6,751 bases of DNA from Pseudomonadota bacterium (lineage in GTDB: Bacteria; Pseudomonadota; Alphaproteobacteria; Rhizobiales; Xanthobacteraceae): positions 1-6,751 of the forward strand of contig JAEZMI010000130.1 of the NCBI GenBank assembly GCA_023414975.1, written 5' to 3'. The translations under genes were made by a program, and so were the position numbers. Below are positions 6,033-6,751 of this stretch, piece by piece; within the stretch, counting starts at the first letter, position 1; each line of letters begins with the position of its first letter. The notes below the pieces were generated by a model, which did not search any database, was not told where the DNA came from, and saw nothing but the letters and a program-made list of their open reading frames with translations.

Positions 6033-6103
6033 CCGCAAAGGCGCCCAGAAACGCCGCAAATGCTCGCAGCAACCGCCACATAGAGCAGCACATCGCCCGC
6101 AAA
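6033..6103. repeat. Three CCGCAAA direct repeats spaced by whole helical turns
   Basis: CCGCAAA occurs at 6033-6039, 6054-6060 and 6097-6103, with start-to-start distances of 21 and 43 bases, close to two and four DNA turns. A partial inverted copy, TTTGCG, is at 6119-6124. The placement in the divergent region suits binding sites for a regulator, but a seven-base word can also recur by chance in GC-rich DNA. Confidence 0.3.
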
Positions 6104-6150
6104 CTAGGCATTTCGGACTTTGCGAGGCGATATTCGCTGTCGTGGCGGTT
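6071..6150. repeat. Long imperfect inverted repeat in the divergent intergenic region
   Basis: The outer arms AACCGCCAC (6071-6079) and GTGGCGGTT (6142-6150) are perfect 9-bp partners. Inside them CAGC (6086-6089) pairs with GCTG (6136-6139), and TCGCC-CGCAAA (6093-6103) pairs with TTTGCG-A-GGCGA (6119-6130) with one bulged base. Together they form an 80-base rod with a 15-base loop. It may be an activator-binding region, an RNA structure in the leader of the minus-strand gene, or a small RNA. Confidence 0.45.
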
Positions 6151-6163
6151 CCACCTCTTCCGC

Positions 6164-6179
6164 TGGCACGACGTTTGTA
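6164..6179 (+). promoter_or_regulatory. Candidate sigma-54 (-24/-12) promoter for the ATP-grasp gene
   Basis: TGGCACG-ACGT-TTGTA matches the TGGCACG-N4-TTGCA consensus with one change, T for C at -12. The GG (6165-6166) and the G of the -12 element (6177) have the required 10-base spacing. The predicted start of transcription is near 6190, giving a 26-base leader that contains GGGGAG (6197-6202) before the ATG at 6216. No clear NtrC-type TGCACC-N3-GGTGCA site is seen upstream, so the activator is unknown. Confidence 0.5.
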
Positions 6180-6196
6180 GCTAACTTCCACGAGTT

Positions 6197-6202
6197 GGGG
6201 AG
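6197..6202 (+). promoter_or_regulatory. Ribosome binding site for the ATP-grasp gene
   Basis: GGGGAG lies 13 bases before the ATG at 6216, a longer spacing than usual. No better in-frame start lies closer to it, and family alignment favours 6216. Confidence 0.4.
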
Positions 6203-6215
6203 TGAATTTGCACCT

Positions 6216-6751
6216 ATGAGCGTCGCTTTCGACGAGATGACCAATGCGGACGGCTCGATCCGCGCCGCCTACACCACCCTCGCACGCTGGCTGAAGGACG
6301 TGCCGCCCGACGTGCTGGACTACCGCCGGAAGGAGGCGGAGTTCATCTTCCGCCGCATCGGCATCACCTTCGCCGTCTATGGCGACAGTGACGCGCAGGA
6401 AAGGCTGATCCCCTTCGACATCATCCCCCGCATCCTCACCAACGGGGAATGGGGCCGGCTCTCGCGCGGGCTGGAGCAGCGCACCAAGGCGCTCAACCTC
6501 TACATCAAGGACGTCTATTCCAAGCGCGACATCCTGCGCGCCGGCATCGTGCCGGAGGATCTGGTCTACCAGAACCCCGTCTTCCGCCCGGAGATGAACG
6601 GCCAGAAGGTGCCGCACGACCTCTACGTCCATATCGCCGGCATCGACGTGGTGCGCGTGGACGCCGACACCTTCTACGTTCTGGAAGACAATGCCCGCAC
6701 GCCCTCCGGCGTCTCCTACATGCTGGAGAACCGCGAGATCATGATGCGGCT
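6216..6751 (+). CDS. Circularly permuted type-2 ATP-grasp protein, N-terminal part
   Basis: The frame is open to the window end: 178 complete codons of a protein normally about 470 residues long. Family signatures are FRRIGITFAVYGD (45-57), IPFDIIPRIL (65-74), LEQRTKALNLYIKDVY (86-101), PVFRPEMNG (121-129), DLYVHIAGIDVVRVD (135-149) and the near-invariant LEDNARTPSGVSYMLENRE (156-174). ATP-grasp enzymes ligate a carboxylate to an amine via acyl-phosphate; the substrate of this circularly permuted group is unknown. In many bacteria the gene is followed by an alpha-E-domain protein, a transglutaminase-like protein and the proteasome-like peptidase Anbu, so these are expected beyond position 6751. 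It is divergent from the CinA-N-type gene, with a candidate sigma-54 promoter in front. Confidence 0.95.
   Translation, partial: MSVAFDEMTNADGSIRAAYTTLARWLKDVPPDVLDYRRKEAEFIFRRIGITFAVYGDSDAQERLIPFDIIPRILTNGEWGRLSRGLEQRTKALNLYIKDVYSKRDILRAGIVPEDLVYQNPVFRPEMNGQKVPHDLYVHIAGIDVVRVDADTFYVLEDNARTPSGVSYMLENREIMMR

Noticed and set aside
4757..6184. 475-codon plus-strand open frame running antisense across gpt, the gap and the CinA-N-type gene
   Set aside because: It is antisense to two strongly recognised genes, its translation is rich in R, H, D and G without domain motifs, and it crosses the intergenic region. This is a typical GC-rich shadow frame.
6003..6632. 209-codon minus-strand open frame antisense to the ATP-grasp gene and reaching the CinA-N-type start
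   Set aside because: It is opposite the highly conserved ATP-grasp protein and its translation has no recognisable motif.

Overview
The window is GC-rich, has tightly packed genes and looks chromosomal. Gene content and protein style suggest an alphaproteobacterium, probably of the Hyphomicrobiales. A Xanthobacteraceae-like host (Ancylobacter, Starkeya or Xanthobacter type) is my guess from family resemblance and has not been tested. There is no IS element, CRISPR array or phage gene, and no gene-free stretch longer than about 300 bases.

Layout. (1) Positions 1-1703, plus strand: the C-terminal part of a periplasmic iron-siderophore binding protein, then a siderophore-interacting flavin reductase carrying an extra N-terminal DUF2218-like domain. 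The two overlap by ATGA and form the end of an iron-uptake operon. (2) 1704-1992: two hairpins, a minus-strand tRNA-Leu(UAA) with an encoded CCA, and a hairpin behind fhs. (3) 1993-6013, minus strand, in transcription order: a stand-alone CinA-N/molybdopterin-binding-fold protein, xanthine phosphoribosyltransferase (gpt), an unrecognised small acidic protein, a DoxX-family membrane protein and formate-tetrahydrofolate ligase (fhs). The gpt/acidic-protein pair (17-base gap) and the doxX/fhs pair (23-base gap) are probably cotranscribed. An 81-base spacer between the pairs holds a perfect 14-bp palindrome and a hairpin that covers the doxX ribosome binding site. (4) 6014-6215: a divergent intergenic region with a good sigma-54-type -24/-12 match, a long imperfect inverted repeat and helically phased CCGCAAA repeats. 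(5) 6216 to the end, plus strand: the N-terminal part of a circularly permuted type-2 ATP-grasp protein. This family usually heads an operon with alpha-E, transglutaminase-like and Anbu (proteasome-like) proteins.

How the genes fit together. The left end serves iron acquisition: the binding protein captures the ferric chelate and the flavin reductase releases iron in the cytoplasm. Fhs supplies 10-formyl-THF from formate, for purine and formyl-Met synthesis or for C1 assimilation, and Gpt salvages purines, so the minus-strand block leans towards one-carbon and purine metabolism without being one obvious pathway. The ATP-grasp gene is the most open-ended part, because its operon's product is still poorly understood. 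The putative sigma-54 promoter would link it to nitrogen or another activator-controlled signal.
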